A stretch of DNA of 64,000 bases from Gymnogyps californianus (lineage: Eukaryota; Chordata; Aves; Accipitriformes; Cathartidae): NCBI RefSeq assembly GCF_018139145.2, contig NC_059472.1, positions 101,444,877 through 101,508,876 of the forward strand, written 5' to 3'. The position numbers and the translations under genes are program-made. Every line of letters starts with the position of its first letter. Position 1 is the stretch's first letter. The notes under the pieces are model-generated. The model was not told the DNA's origin and made no database searches. It saw only the letters and a list, made by a program, of their open reading frames with translations. This document shows, piece after piece, positions 33,119-45,739 of this stretch.

Positions 33119-36100
33119 GGAAAGTTAGAATGTGCTCTGGTACAGTGAAGTACCACAGAAGATTAATTTTCCTTGAGCATAGCTGCAGTAGCCCCTTCCT
33201 TCGAGTTTAACACTCATTGAGAAGAATAACAGCATGGCCTGTCAGGATAAGGGTCCGTGCTGAGGAGGTGCTCAAGTCCAAGCCATCTAAGCTGTTAGTT
33301 TTGCTGATGACTCCAATGTCCCTCAACATCTCATTCTTAAATGGTTTTCTATTTACATTGACCATTTCCTAAGATTTTTTTCTTTTTCTTTTTTCCCAAG
33401 AAAAATAGTTTGTTTTTGTTTTTCACTCAGATGCATGCGCTCCCTCTGAGAAAACATGGATTGGTTTCACCCAGCATTATTAAAATAAATACCATCCATA
33501 AATCTCAGTCAATGCTATGTGAAGTTCACTGCCGAGTACTGGAATGAGGGAGTGGGCTTGTGCGTCCTTCTGCAAGCCAGCAGACGAAGCAGTTTCAAAA
33601 CCCTTCATATGCATTACCCATACCACCTAACTATTTCAACAAAAGGCCTGATTTTCCACTGCTTTCCCCAGTCTAGTAATTGATACCAATGTAAATTGTT
33701 GGTAAACTACAGCTTCTGGCTGAAGCCTAATGATATACTTGCTCTTTCTGTGGCTTAAACGGCTGCACGCAGTGCAAGGCAGCGCGAGGGATGGGAACAG
33801 ATTGGCAGGCCAACAAAACAGCTGTGCATCTTATACCTCTCCTATGAACGAACAGACAAATTAAACCCACATCCCAAAAATATTTCAGTGCCTGAGGCTG
33901 GCGGGGCTAGCCCTGGAAAGGACTGTGCTTCTGAAACTTCCCCCAGGGTTTACCGGCTCCCTGCTGCTCCCCTCCCTGGTGTGAGCCTTCTGGGCCAGGG
34001 AAAGCAAATTCACTCTTCTCTGTACCTGGCTGTAGTTAGATATTTAGGCACAACTCCAAGAAGACCAGGGCAGATATCCAGGGGAATTTAAACCTGCAGC
34101 ATACTGCTAGAAATCTTTTGCCAGAAAGAGTCTTGCCTGAAACCCATCAGGATGCCATTCCTGATGGCTCCTGTAATATTTCAGAGCTGTTTTGCATAGA
34201 GCAGGAGTGTGTTTGTGAGGTTGGTTTAGTTTAGTGGGAGCTCAAAAAGCCTGTGGATTAGGTAGAAATACATAAGTTGTGTTTGACAAAAGGATATTTG
34301 GATGGAGCTGTAGCTGTAGCTTGCTGCCAAGCTCTTCAGAGACAGAGGGATCTTTGCATGTTTCCCTGGTCTTACTTGTATCTCCCTCCTTTTACTGATG
34401 CAGTTATACTGAATAATCAATGTCTTGCCTATGGTATGTATTTTAAAACATCCAGTCAGAATAGTTTAAAGAAACAGTGTATTTGTTATATAAATTGTCA
34501 TTTGTTCCATTTAGGATATTCCAATTTTAAAAGTTTAAAAGCTAAATATGTACGCTGTGTTTTTTAGTTATATAGTATTGTTCACTTCCCTCTTTTGGTG
34601 GCCAAACTAATAAGCCAACAGAGAAGAAATTTTGAAATCCATATCTGGGTGTAACATGAAAATTTCACTCTGGTATGGTCACACTGTTATATTGTGCAAT
34701 CAGGAACAAAAACAAAACAGTGGGATTTATGTAACTATTTCCACTGAGAACTGTGAGTTATAAACACAGAAATGAAACTCTCTGTTTGAATTGTTAATGT
34801 CCGCAGTTGGCTTATAGCTCAGCTGAAATTTGCTGAGGGTGAATGAGGTAGGAAGAATTTTGTTCTGTGGATTTTCATGCTGGGGAACTTGAGTTTGGAA
34901 GGATTACTATGAAATAATCATGAAACATTTGTAGAAACCTTCTCTGAGAAATTAACTTTGTATTAGTACAAATATTTGAAATGAATTTTCCTCTCCCAGC
35001 TATTTCCTGAGCTGTAACGGAGAGCAGAGGAGACCTGGTGAAGGCTGAGAAGTGTTTGTGTGGGTGTTATGAGCGGATAACGCACAGCACGGTTGAGGTA
35101 CCTACACAAATAATGGTGAAATTCATAAGTACTGTAAGCTGGGTGTGTATCAAGGAGTTATTCTTAGCCTTAACCCTGAGTTACTTGAGGGTGTAACTGA
35201 GATACTGCTCAGCTCGATGTCAAGGTGTGGCTCCCCAGAGTGAATTTCTGAGGATGCATGCGTGCTAACAGAGTTTGACTTACTGCTGTCAAATCTTTCT
35301 AACTACTATGGGGCCATGGACCTGTAGGTATGAGGAGGTACGAGAAATCGATATTCATGAAAAATGCATGGTGCAAATTGAAGAGAGACTTGTGCAGCAC
35401 TGTAAGGAGGGACACTGTATAACCTTGCCTCTGGAGGAAGAAATGTGAGAGAAACTACAGATAAATGCCTCTGCAATGAGCACTGCTACTGATTAATTCC
35501 TACCCTCCATACATTTATTCTGTACCAACCTTTCCTGCCTGCTTTCAACTGTGGTTATCATCTGTACGAACCTAACAAGCAACACCATTGTTACACTATA
35601 TAAATAATTTAGAGATGGTGTAAAATAGCATGAATTTAGATACAATTTTGCCAAGGTCTGGCCTCGCTATTAAAACAGGTGAGACATGCTCTTAATTGAA
35701 TTTCCAAAACACTTTCTTGAAGTCAGCTGGGTCCTTAGAGGGAGTTACATTAGGAAAGGCTTTTCTGAATCACATCTGGTTGTGAACTGTAATTAGCCTT
35801 CTCATTATTTAGGGAGGGGAAGTAGGCCCCCAATAAATTTGGCTCCATGGCTGAAAGAAGCTGGATGTGGAATCTTATCCTGGGCTAAAGTACCTTTCTC
35901 TGGTGCTTTGAGACTATGATGAGTGTAAGTTACATTATATTTACTGTGAGCACACAGACAGTTATCACAGGTCAATTTGAGCAATGCAAATGTGACTGTG
36001 AGAAAAGGCAGAACATCTACAGGTCTTTTTGAGGAAAAGAGAAATGTCAGAGGACATTTTTTTCTTACAGGAAAGGAAAACCCAGAAATTTGGGGAAAAT

Positions 36101-36170
36101 TTAAAATATTTGTCTTTATTATGTGTTTACAAAAATGAAACTTAATTTCTTTAAGAACAAAAAAGTCTGC
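33119..36170. other. Non-coding stretch, no recognised element
   Basis: This is unique sequence. A T/C-rich run lies at 33374-33400. The section near 33770-34000 is slightly GC-richer with a few CpGs. A perfect 16-bp palindrome ATTTAGCTAGCTAAAT follows just after, at 36173-36188. Confidence 0.5.
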
Positions 36171-36429
36171 TGATTTAGCTAGCTAAATATACTTAGTATT
36201 AGTATATAAAATAAATGCGTACAGGTACTTTACTTTTGAATAGTAATGGCTGTACCAAATGCTGAAGATGGCGATTCCTTACACACCAGTGTTCCTGAGT
36301 GTATTTGCTATCTGTTGACATATGCTAAGATAGGAAATAAAAATTAAATCTTGAAAATAGAAAGCAAGAGTGGTGGTGACATATACAAAACAAGAACTTG
36401 GGTGTATGTAGCTTGCAAAGAGAAACCCA

Positions 36430-36490
36430 GAGAGTGGAGTTGTAGCTCTATAATACAGATAGGAAAACTAATTTCCAGAAATGAAGATGA
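36430..36490 (-). mobile_element. Possible MIR core fragment
   Basis: The plus-strand phrase 'tacagataggaaaactaatttccaga' follows the reversed MIR core 'tacagatgaggaaactgaggcacaga'. It matches at about two-thirds of positions over a short length, so it is weak. Confidence 0.25.
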
Positions 36491-38480
36491 GCATAGGCAT
36501 CCTTTCCCTAGACAGGATTGCTGTCTGCCTGAGTCCAGGCACTGCCTCTGCTGGTCCTTGGCTGGGTCCAGCAACCTTTTGACACACTCCAGCTTAATTT
36601 TAAAACTGTATCTTATTTTATCCCTTTGCTCTGAATGGTAGGAACCGTTAGACCTGACCTGGTTGTTACAGAAAGATGCTTGTGAGCTTCAGGATTAAAC
36701 CAAGTCAGGTCATTCATGCTTGCAAAGGCTGTCAGCCTCACGGTGAGTTTCCAGGAATAAACACGGTTCCTCAAACCTGGTCAGGGTCCCATGTCTGTAC
36801 CAGCCAGAAACCTAGCCTCGAGTTTCTGTTTTATAATCCTTATTTTACAACATGTCTGGCTTATTTTATCCTACCTTACTGGCCCAGATCCTTGCCCCAG
36901 TCCTATCCCCAGCACTAACCTTGCTACAGATATAAAAATTTTGGAAATGTTGCAAGTTTGGAAAGCAAATATTTTCCTTGGAAAGTATGGAGGGGGAGGG
37001 GATGGAAGGAGATGTTCAGAAAAACCATCCATTTAGGGAAAAATTCCAGTATCACTGTAAACATTACTTTAAACATTCTTTCACTGTTCATTCTGAGACA
37101 GAGTATTTCACATGAAAGCCTCCTTTTTTCCCCCTGATTTTTTCCTACCAGACCCAACGAAAAAAAACCTTCCAACATTAACTTTTTCTGTATATGTTTC
37201 CAGGATTTTTCTTCCCAGGCCCTGAAGTTTCTAAACGTGTTTTAGGCCCTGAACTTGCAAATGTGTAGGTTGTACAACATGTGGAAGTCTGAGTCACCTG
37301 AGGGAGTGGTCGTACCCACAATGTGCTAAGCCTGTGGGAAACAAACCCTTCCTTCCTGTGTGAATGCGGGATGAGCTCTCCCAGACTGTTTCAGACCTGG
37401 AAAAAGACTGGTATGGCCAAAAGCCTTCCTGGATTTCCCCACCCAATTCTGTCAGTTGTTCTGTTGATAGATACTGCTCCATCCTACCTACTTTCCTGCC
37501 CTTATCCTTAGACCATCTCAGCTACAAGATCTGAGCAAGGCTTTGCAGCAGATGCGATGAGAAATCTAGAGATTTGGTATGACTGGTAGGTATTTGGGCA
37601 ATGCAGGGGTGCATATTGGTAGGAATCTATGCACGTGTTCATAACTGTATCCAGCTGAAAGTAGCCGGGGAACACAGCTCACACACCCAACAGAAAATGC
37701 TGTTAGTTTTTCTTCACCTGCTATTTAAGGCTCTGCTGTATTTTCCTCAATGTGTCTCAAAGTTGCCAGTATAATCCTTTACCTGATGACTGATAGCCCT
37801 GATTCATGCAGCTGAGATGTGGACTCATGCAGCTCCTCCTGCTGTCTGAACGTTTCGCCGTGCTGTCAGGGGTTCATGATAATGAAGAGATACAGGATGG
37901 GAACCTGTCAGCCTGCAGGCATGATCTGTGCCGCAAGCCATAATGCATATGGCATGCTGGAAACTTCCACACTAGCAGAGTGAACGCTGCTCTCCCCAGC
38001 TCTGACATGCATACACACAAATATACACACAGACATTTAGATGAAGTGGTAGTTAGCCCTGTAGACAGGGGAGAAGAGATATGGATAAGAATAAATATTC
38101 TCTATGTAGCAGAATGCAGATTTAACTACCATGTACTTAAATATTTCAGGCTTTCTAATAACATCTCCTGCAAAAAAGCAAAGTGTAGAACCTGAAAATG
38201 GTTTCTACATGTAACTTTATTTTATGTATTATGCTGCACTTTTGTTAAGTCAATGTTTCTACTCTTCCAAAGAAAAACTGATTTATTGATTCAAGATTTT
38301 TGAAAGCCCAGTACTTCAACAACTGCATTAGAGGAGGGAAAAAAAAAAAACCCCTTCAAAACATTATATGATGTTTTGAATGATTACAGATCTAGCTTTC
38401 CTGCCTGCATTCCTTTTTCTGCAGGGTTTATACGTTTCCCTGAGACACACATGGGCCAATAAGTCAGAACAATCAAGCCT
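36491..38480. other. Non-coding stretch
   Basis: No supported gene. TCATGCAGCT occurs twice 21 bp apart (37804 and 37825). A CA-rich patch lies at 38008-38036. Confidence 0.5.
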
Positions 38481-38715
38481 TTGATGTGGAGCCCAGCCAG
38501 TGAAGTGCACCCGCAGCCAGGCAGCAGCGCCACGTTCAGAGAAGTGACGGGTCAGCTCAGAGCTTCGGGCTGGCTGTTGGGGCCTCGCAAGGGCATGGTA
38601 GCCAGAGGATGGTATAATTGGCTACAGTATTTCATTAGGGTGCAAATCAAATCATTCGACCAGCAGCAAAGCTCTTTGTTGCCCTCTGCAGGGACAAGAA
38701 TAAGGAACCTTATTC
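38481..38715. promoter_or_regulatory. Possible conserved non-coding block
   Basis: The 5' half carries several CpGs. The 3' half is compact and non-repetitive, with TATAATTGG, CATTAGG and CAAATCAAATCATT motifs. It ends in TTGCCCTCTGCAGGG (38679-38693), whose reverse resembles a weak CTCF core. A 99-codon plus-strand frame crosses the block but ends in a Lys-rich A-run and is not convincing. This is inference only. Confidence 0.18.
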
Positions 38716-39800
38716 GTCAGATACTGAAAAGAAAAAGGCAAAATGGAAAGGAAAAAAAAAAGTGGTTGGAGCAGTCTTGAAAGAATATACATCTATGGCA
38801 ATAAATCTTGATGCATTTCTGGTTCTTTAAGAGCCCTTCCATTGTTCAGTGATTTATACAGCAGGCTGTATTTTAAAGAACTGACGTGTTTAATGCTTTA
38901 GAAAGGTAAGGGATTTCTGCTCAAGAAAAAGGGCTCTGTGTGTCCCTTTTTTCATGAGTTTTTCTGGAGGAGATAGCGTGGTATTTGCTGGAAAGATGTT
39001 ACATTAGTTATGTATATGTGTCCAAAATGTATGTTGTCCATCATGAAGTTATTCATAATTGCTTAATTCCTGCTGCACACATAAAGATACTTGACCCTGT
39101 GAAACCAGAGCAAGGGAAAAAAAAAAAAAACTTTTTAAAAAAGGCAATACTGTCTACACGGAGGCTATAAGGAAAGTTCTGATCCAGTTTTCTCAAAGGA
39201 GCTCTAGAAACACAAAGTATTTTATTCTGCTGTGTTATAGGTATTTTTAAATTGCAAAGTAGCTGAAATAACTAAAAGGCAGAAGGAAAATCATTAGGTA
39301 GAAAGCAAAAATAGAACAAGAGCTCCATTAGCAAAGTACCTTTCTCTGCTGTCTCAGCTTTTCAAGGCTGATGGGATGACAGCTTCTTGTTTAAGTTTTC
39401 ACAGATTTCTTTACAGGCGCATAACCCATGAACTTATGCCTGAGATATATACATTATACATGCATTCATAAATAAACATTGATCAGTCTTTGGAATACTT
39501 GATGATGAACTCATGCTTCTTAGGTTCCTTGAATATTAACACCATCTTACAAAATCAAATGTATCAGATGTACCTTATGTTTTACGGGGTATTTCTGGCT
39601 TCTGCCATTCAAAGACCTTAGAATCATATAATCTATGCTGAATAACGAGATCAGGTGGCTACCTCCAGGAGCTGGAGTAGAGATTTTACTTAGATTAATC
39701 CACCAGGTTATGTATTTGCCATGTAATTCTGCCCTGGAACATAAGGAGGAAAAAAAAATATAATAGAGGGGAAAAAACCCATACCACCAGGCTTGCATTT
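38716..39800. other. Non-coding stretch
   Basis: AT-rich, with A-runs at 38750-38761 and 39117-39130. No element recognised. Confidence 0.5.
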
Positions 39801-39804
39801 TTTG

Positions 39805-39865
39805 GCTGATCCTATGCTCCGGCAGCTAACAGCAGAGCTCCCATTGCCTTCAGTGGATGTATACT
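39805..39865. repeat. Possible ancient palindromic repeat fragment
   Basis: 'gatcctatgctcc' is followed by 'agctcccattgccttcagtgg'. This resembles the 'aactcccattgacttcaatgg' phrase of an old amniote inverted-repeat family. Only one arm is visible. Confidence 0.3.
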
Positions 39866-40412
39866 AGGAGAGTAGAAAAGAGATGCAGAAGATTTTAGGT
39901 CTATATTTTGGTTTTATGACATGTTTCAATGGACAGGCGAGGCTGAATATGCTCCAGTGTTCACCATAGCTAAGCCTAGGCTGTAGGTGCATGTCCTCTG
40001 TGCTGCGAGCAAGACACATCGCCCTCTCTCACACTGTAAGTGCTCAGACTGCTCTGGCCAAAGTTTCTCTCCCTTCCCACACACAGTAAATGCTTCTCCC
40101 AGTCCTGTCTTGAGCAAACCACTCGAGGTGCTCCCTGCTTCCCTGGGGGAGCAGAGGATGGGATGGGAGCCTGCAAGCCCGATGGCTGCCACTTTGAGGG
40201 AGTGGGGGGAGCTGTGGCTCTGTCTGGCAGAGGCTGCACCCCCAGTAGCTGCCGTTCATCTCTGTGCTGGGTTACAAGTGAGTGTAGCTGAGCCATCTGG
40301 GTGGCATTTGCTTCTTGAACAGCTATTCCTGGACTCCTCTGGGAAAAGAGAGCAGGCCAGGTGGGAGTGCTTTATTGGCCAGATCTGGCATATTGGCTGG
40401 CAGTTAATATCG
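39866..40412. other. GC-richer non-coding stretch
   Basis: Open frames occur in four of the six frames here. This is expected of stop-poor GC-rich DNA, and none shows a known domain. Nothing firm was found. Confidence 0.4.
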
Positions 40413-40930
40413 ACGTGTAAGAATGGCTGTCTTGCTCAGACCAAAGGGCCCCATGGAACAGTATCCTGTCTCTGGCAGTAGCCAAGAACAGACGTGTCAG
40501 GAAGGCTATAAGAACAGGCAAGGGTATAGCGATGCTTTCCTGGTATGCTTCCCCTGCCACCTGTGGCTCAGGGACGTCCTGCAACAGTGACCGTGCCTTT
40601 GTGCTCAGTAGCCTTTGGTTAACTTTTCTCGCGTTATCTTGTCTAATCACTTCTTGGAGCTGTGCAAGCTTTTGGCATCTGCAACATCCTGTGGTAATGA
40701 ATTTCCATAGTGTAATGGGTTAAAAAAAGGTACTTCCTCTTGTTTGTTTTAAACCTGCCACCTGTTAATTTCATTTGAGGTCCCCTAGCTCTTGCATTGT
40801 GACAGGCTCAATCCCTGTGCACCTTCTCTGTGGTGTTCTCGATTACACAGACCTCTGCGTAGGTCCCTTCTGATTATTAACTCTTCCTTTTAGGAAAGCT
40901 GTCCCTTACCAGGTGGTACAGGCCTTGTAA
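40413..40930 (-). mobile_element. Old CR1 LINE 3' fragment
   Basis: The plus strand reads as a reversed CR1 of the old amniote type also seen in turtles and crocodilians. It begins 'gtaagaatggctgtcttgct' (reverse of the CR1 3' end) and 'cagtatcctgtctctggcag'. It continues through 'acatcctgtggtaatgaatt', 'cttcctcttgtttgttttaa', 'ctgccacctgttaatttcat' and 'tcccctagctcttgcattgt'. The copy covers about 500 bp of 3' region with many substitutions and no intact reverse-transcriptase sequence. It is 5'-truncated, as CR1 copies usually are. Confidence 0.75.
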
Positions 40931-42880
40931 ATGGTCTTAGCCTCACTGATGCAGAAAATGATGGATGCTTTAAAAATCCAACATCTATTGCAACGTCTCC
41001 TAAATACTGTCTTTTTTTCTCTTTCTTTAGCAATTTAATCTCATCATATTCCAGGTAGCATCAGTTGCAAGTCTTCTCCTGTCCTGAACTTACTGCTGGC
41101 TGATTACAAATACATAACAATAACATGGCATATTTTATTGAGATGAAAAAATATGAATGTACACCTGATTTATCACTACTGTAGCCAATTTCTCTTACCT
41201 TTAGGTCACCCTCTGTCACAATAATTCTTAATTAGCTTGAAAAAATAATTTTGTTTTATATTTTTAATATGTGGAATACCTTCAAAGATGAACATGAAGA
41301 AAGTTGCCATTGCATGTAGTATCTGCTGCAAGGGAACACTCTAGTGTGTTCTGTATTTTAAATCGATACAATATACAGGCCTGCAAGCGACAGGGAGAGG
41401 CAAACTTGATAAATGACTGGTTATACAAGCTGAATAAAAATGCAAGGACCTAAAAAACTACAGCAGGGACTTGCTGGGAGGGGAAAGGGAGCTGAGTAGT
41501 TGGCTGGCTCCTTCTCTTCTGCTTAAAACTGCTGCTCAGTCCCTAAAGTTGCCAGCTTGTCTGTTTGATGGCTTGGCAGGGTTCTGTTGGGAAATGTGCA
41601 AATTGCAGCTTGTGGGAACAGGGGAAAAATACAGAAACTAGACTAATGTGGAAGAAGAGCATCTAACCTCACAAAATCAGTTTTTAACCTGGAACTGCCA
41701 GGCCTGGTTAAGGAGAAGGATTGGTTTCTTGTAACTTTAATCACATTTGAAGTAGTTAGCCTATTAAGCCTCGTTTATTCCATGATTCTATTAGCAGCTT
41801 TGATCCATGTCTGCAGCTCTTCCCCACATTAGGGGATGTATAACATGTGGCTGCAAAAAAAGAAGTGGGAGGAAACCCTTTGCACAGTGCTGCAATAAAA
41901 TAGTCGCCTTGTGTATGGTTCAGGGAGGTTGATGAAGCACTGCCTTACTCTGAGCATGCGTGCCCCTGGGAAAATGACAGCAATATCTGGGAAAGAGGAT
42001 TGACAGAGGAAGCAAACACTGCTTGGCCGGGTCTGACAGTCACACCTCTTAAATAACTGTCCTGGAAGAAGAGACTTCAGTCAGCCAGTGGTCAGGGGAA
42101 GCAGAAGTATCCTGGGTTTGGTTGGGCCAGAAATACTGCAAGAACAGGAATATATGAGATATTTTGATACTTCTGCTGTCCTTTTCAGTCAAAGCCTGGC
42201 AGGGCAGAGCTATGGGGAATCTGCAAAAGAAACCAGACTGAACTTTTGATCTAAAAAAAAAAACTCATGTCACTTTCTTAATCCAAACCCACAGGCTTCA
42301 ACTTTATAAGGACACTTGTGTTTTTCCTTTTTTCTGTGGTTAGACTGCCATGGTAGAATTGAAGGGTTCTGCTTATACTATACAAGCTCCAATTTAATAC
42401 CAATTAAATATTCTGTAGATGGTTGAAAAAGTGCTCTGGATTCACATTGTCTTGTTTCATGGTGAATATATTTATTTCATTCTTCATTCAATCACTCAAC
42501 AGTCTTAAGTCTCTTGCAGCTATCTAAATGACTGTTCTGTTGTTCCCCTCAAAGTTTTGCGGGAGCCAGGCAAACTAACTGCTAACCATTCCTCCTGTGT
42601 AATGCAAGTATAGATTTATGAGCACAGGTCTGTAGTAGATACAGTTACTTTAGCAGATTCTGCTCTAATTTGCAAATCAGATTCTGCCCTGCCAATCTGA
42701 ACACATTCTGACACTGGAGCTCAAGAATCAGGTTTTGTGGGGCAAGAGCTGTGGCAGAACCAGGATCCTCCTTCATGTGGCATTCTGTCTCAGAGCTAAT
42801 GTATGACTTCATAGTTAATGAAGAAACATTTGTCTACTGAGCTTTGAAGTGGGTAGGAGCTGATCCTGACACCCAAGAGC
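40931..42880. other. Non-coding stretch
   Basis: No supported gene. Around 42655-42720 the phrase 'cagattctgctctaa...cagattctgccctg' may be another fragment of an old inverted-repeat element. Nothing else was recognised. Confidence 0.45.
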
Positions 42881-42884
42881 CTAC

Positions 42885-42950
42885 AGTTCTGTTTCTCAGT
42901 TACCTCATCTGTAATGTAGGTGAATGATGCTTATCACCCAAAGGTGCAAA
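42885..42950 (+). mobile_element. MIR fragment
   Basis: 'ctgtttctcagttacctcatctgtaatgtagg' follows the MIR core 'ctgtgcctcagtttcctcatctgtaaaatggg', and a degenerate 'gatgcttatcac' continues it. Only the core is preserved. Confidence 0.55.
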
Positions 42951-43439
42951 GTCTTTGGTAACAAAAGCATTTCTCAGCCCAAGGCTGTTACTCTTCCTCT
43001 TGGGTTCTGTCCCATCCACAGCTCTTCTGTGAAGTTGTGAGTCTGTTGGCAAGAGGAATCAAGTCTTATGGCTTGGGAAGCATTTATGATACTCCACAGT
43101 ACTGTCTACCACGTTTCTCAGGAAATTGAAGAATGGCCTTACCCCTCTCTTGGCATTCATCTCTCTGTTGTCCTTCAGGTCTTTGACTTCCTTACTCATT
43201 TGCTTTCCTTTTTGTCCTTGCACCACCTTCACCTTCATGATTTTTCTATTCTTTATCTCCAGCAGTCAGTTATCTTCTGGGTTTTTTTATATTACTTCTG
43301 AATTGTAGATTCACATGTGACATTAAAAGCCTGGGAGCTAATCCTTCAAGGTGACAAAGAAAAGCTGGATCCATGAGACCAGGGTGGATATCATGAAACC
43401 AGAATATGGACAGAAATCAAACCTCACCTAACTCTTGCC
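42951..43439. other. Non-coding stretch
   Basis: No repeat or coding signal recognised. The T/C-rich section near 43140-43300 gives a hydrophobic open frame with no other support. Confidence 0.45.
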
Positions 43440-43740
43440 TTGATGCAGAAGTATCCCAAGGTAGACCCTTCATCTCCAACAGATGTTAACCTGTTCTTAA
43501 AAGGCTCTACTGAGCCTACTCTATTCTTACAGAGTCCCCAGGTGGTCCACCCCTCACTGCCCTCATAACTGGAATTTTTTGCTAGTATCTTTCATGCAAA
43601 GAAAACCAATGCCTCCTTTTAGTTGACTTCAACAGCTGATCACCATCTGCTTTACAACATTTCTTTTTTACATGTATGAAGATTTTCCATCTGCTGTACT
43701 CCCACCTAGTTCATGCCTGTTTTCAAAAGATGTTGTAGAG
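43440..43740 (-). mobile_element. Degraded CR1 LINE 3' fragment
   Basis: Landmarks on the plus strand match the reversed CR1 3' region in order. These are 'tccaacagatgttaacctg' then 'ttcttaaaaggctctactga', 'ctcactgccctcataactgg', 'tgcctccttttagttgactt' and 'acatgtatgaagattttcca'. It is more decayed than the other reversed CR1 copy and has no coding potential left. Confidence 0.6.
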
Positions 43741-44175
43741 AATATTGATGTACTCTTCCTTGCAAAAGCAGCATTAAAATAATCTGTAACATGGAGCTAC
43801 CACTGGGGGGGTGGGGCCTGTGGAGGTGATGGGGGGGGTGTGGCCATACAAGTGTCAAACATTTGGAGAGTTTCTGTGTGCTTATTTGTCTCTGAGGACC
43901 CACACAAAAATAATTCTTTGAGTTAGAATTTTACATACTACTAGTCGGATTGGTCTATTTTTTGTAGGTGTTTAATCTCTTGAAGGATTGTGTTCCTATA
44001 TTCTGTCAGAATTGGTCAATTTTGCTATGGCTGTATTACCTTACATGTAACACTCTGCCTTCAGAAAATAAGTCTACTGTCATAAAGCTGATTGATAATA
44101 TGCTCATACTAAATCTGATTGCAAAAGTTTCCATCATATTAGTTTTGGGAGTATACCTGCTGGTATATTTGCCTT
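43741..44175. other. Short stretch with two G-runs
   Basis: It contains GGGGGGGTGGGG (from 43805) and GGGGGGGG (from 43832) within a GT-rich patch, which may form G-quadruplexes. Otherwise it is plain AT-rich DNA up to the next CR1. Confidence 0.6.
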
Positions 44176-44505
44176 CCTCAGCAGGACTCAAGAAGTTGGA
44201 GCCAGGCTCTTAACAGTAGTGTGTGGTGGGAAGACGAAGCAATGGGCATAAGTTAAGAAAGGTTCAGACTGTATATAAGGAGAAACTGCTCTCCCATGGA
44301 GACAGCCAAACAGTGGAGCAGAAGCCCAGGAAGACCGTGCAGTCTCCATCCTTGGAGGTTTTCAAGACCCACCTGGATAAAGTCCTGAGCAACCTGGTCT
44401 CATCCTGCAGCTGACTTCACTTTGGGCAGAAAGTTGGGTTAGAGACACCTGAGGTCCCTTCCAGCCTGAATAGGTCTGTGATCTTGTGATCCTGTGACTC
44501 TCAGA
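44176..44505 (+). mobile_element. CR1 LINE 3' end, 5'-truncated
   Basis: The segment follows the avian CR1 3' untranslated region in order: 'ttggagccaggctcttaaca', 'ggttcagactgtatataagg', 'ctccatccttggaggttttc', 'taaagtcctgagcaacctgg' and 'gaggtcccttccagcctg'. It closes with the short terminal direct repeats (tctgtgatc, ttgtgatc, ctgtgac) that end CR1 copies. Truncation at the 5' end is typical of target-primed insertion. It is younger than the two reversed CR1 copies nearby and is the clearest avian marker in the window. Confidence 0.88.
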
Positions 44506-45600
44506 CATGAAACCAGGACATAGGCAAATAAGATAGAGAAGCAAACAAAGGTTTCTGATAAGTTTAGTAAACCTCTCCTGAGTGATAGCTCTTCACTCCT
44601 AGCACTCATTTTCTTCTAGGGAATTAGTCAGAAAAGCAATCCATTGCAGTTTTTTCCCCAAACACAAATATTAATGATACTCATTTTTTTAAAAAGAAAC
44701 ATTTAATTTGTCTCCAGTCGCTAGAATAAGTCTCTGTTTGATTGGGTGTTCTTGGTCTCTGGTGGTCTTGGGCTTCCTCAGAAGCAGAACAGATCATCTG
44801 TCTTCCTGCCTGAGTTTCTAGTACCTTCAGAGTTTTCCCTTCCTGCTGCTCTGTTGGTGAAAAGGTACAGGAAGTAAAGTGCAACCATTAGATATACCCT
44901 AACAGATGCAAATTTGTGTTTATTGACACAGAGATGGGGGTCTGGAGGAGCTGAGAGGACCCTTCACTGTGTCCTGTCTCTCATTGTTATGATTTGCCGT
45001 ATGTGCCATTGATTTCGGGGGGGGGGCATCAGGTAGCAAATGAAGCTGGAGAGTGCATTTGCAGGGGAAATACCAGAGGCGGGTTAACAAGGAATTGCTT
45101 TCACTTGTTGCAGATTCTGGATCACATTTTCCATTAACTACCCGATCTCTCAAAAAGCTGGTTGCTGCAAAACACCTTTTGCATCGGCTTGCCAGCTCCC
45201 TCACTGGTGAGCTGTTTACCAGGAGAGCAGCTGGATGCTTTCTCACTCCCAAAGGAGTCACACAGCCATGCTTCCAGTTAGGATGCACTGTTTTGTAGAG
45301 AGCACTGAGCACAGACGTGTTACCCAAGCCTTTGTTTCATCTCAACGGTAGAAGCTTCTGGACTGTCTTTTGCTCAAGTTGGTTCTACTTCAAAAAGCTG
45401 AATCATGTGTGTGTGTGTACATGCAAGCACAAAAAGCTTATTCTGTAACCACTCTGTGCTGGATGCAAGCATTTGTAGTTTTGTTTTGTGTATGTGTGGG
45501 CCAGTTGGCAAAGTTTGTCATAGCAATTTAACAATCAAAAGTGGCAATGCCTAAACATTGTTCTGTTTTCAAAAGTATATTTAAAATTAATGTGGCTTCC
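44506..45600. other. Non-coding stretch
   Basis: It contains a G-run at 45016-45026 and a (GT)n tract near 45405-45418. Frames on both strands near 44920-45327 overlap antisense and have no other support. Confidence 0.45.
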
Positions 45601-45739
45601 AGGGCCAGGTGCTGACACTCCTAAGGAGTACTCAAGTAGTACTTCACTCCTCTTGGAAGTCTGTTTCAGTCAATGATAGAGTTGCTTAAAGAGTAAGAGT
45701 TGACTCATTGTGAGTAAAGGCATCAGCATCTGGCCTCAA
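45601..45739. repeat. Ancient palindromic amniote repeat
   Basis: The segment opens with 'gggccaggtgctgacactcc' and closes with 'ggcatcagcatctggcct', which are near-reverse complements. Centre phrases 'tactcaagtagtacttc' and 'gttgactcattgtgagtaa' resemble the 'gtaactccattgaagtcaat' core of an old reptile/bird inverted-repeat element. Both arms can be followed, so this is the best-preserved copy of the type in the window. Confidence 0.5.

Noticed and set aside
39987..40481. 164-codon plus-strand frame
   Set aside because: Its 3' end runs into the reversed CR1 relic and overlapping frames are open on the other strand. It is best explained by base composition.
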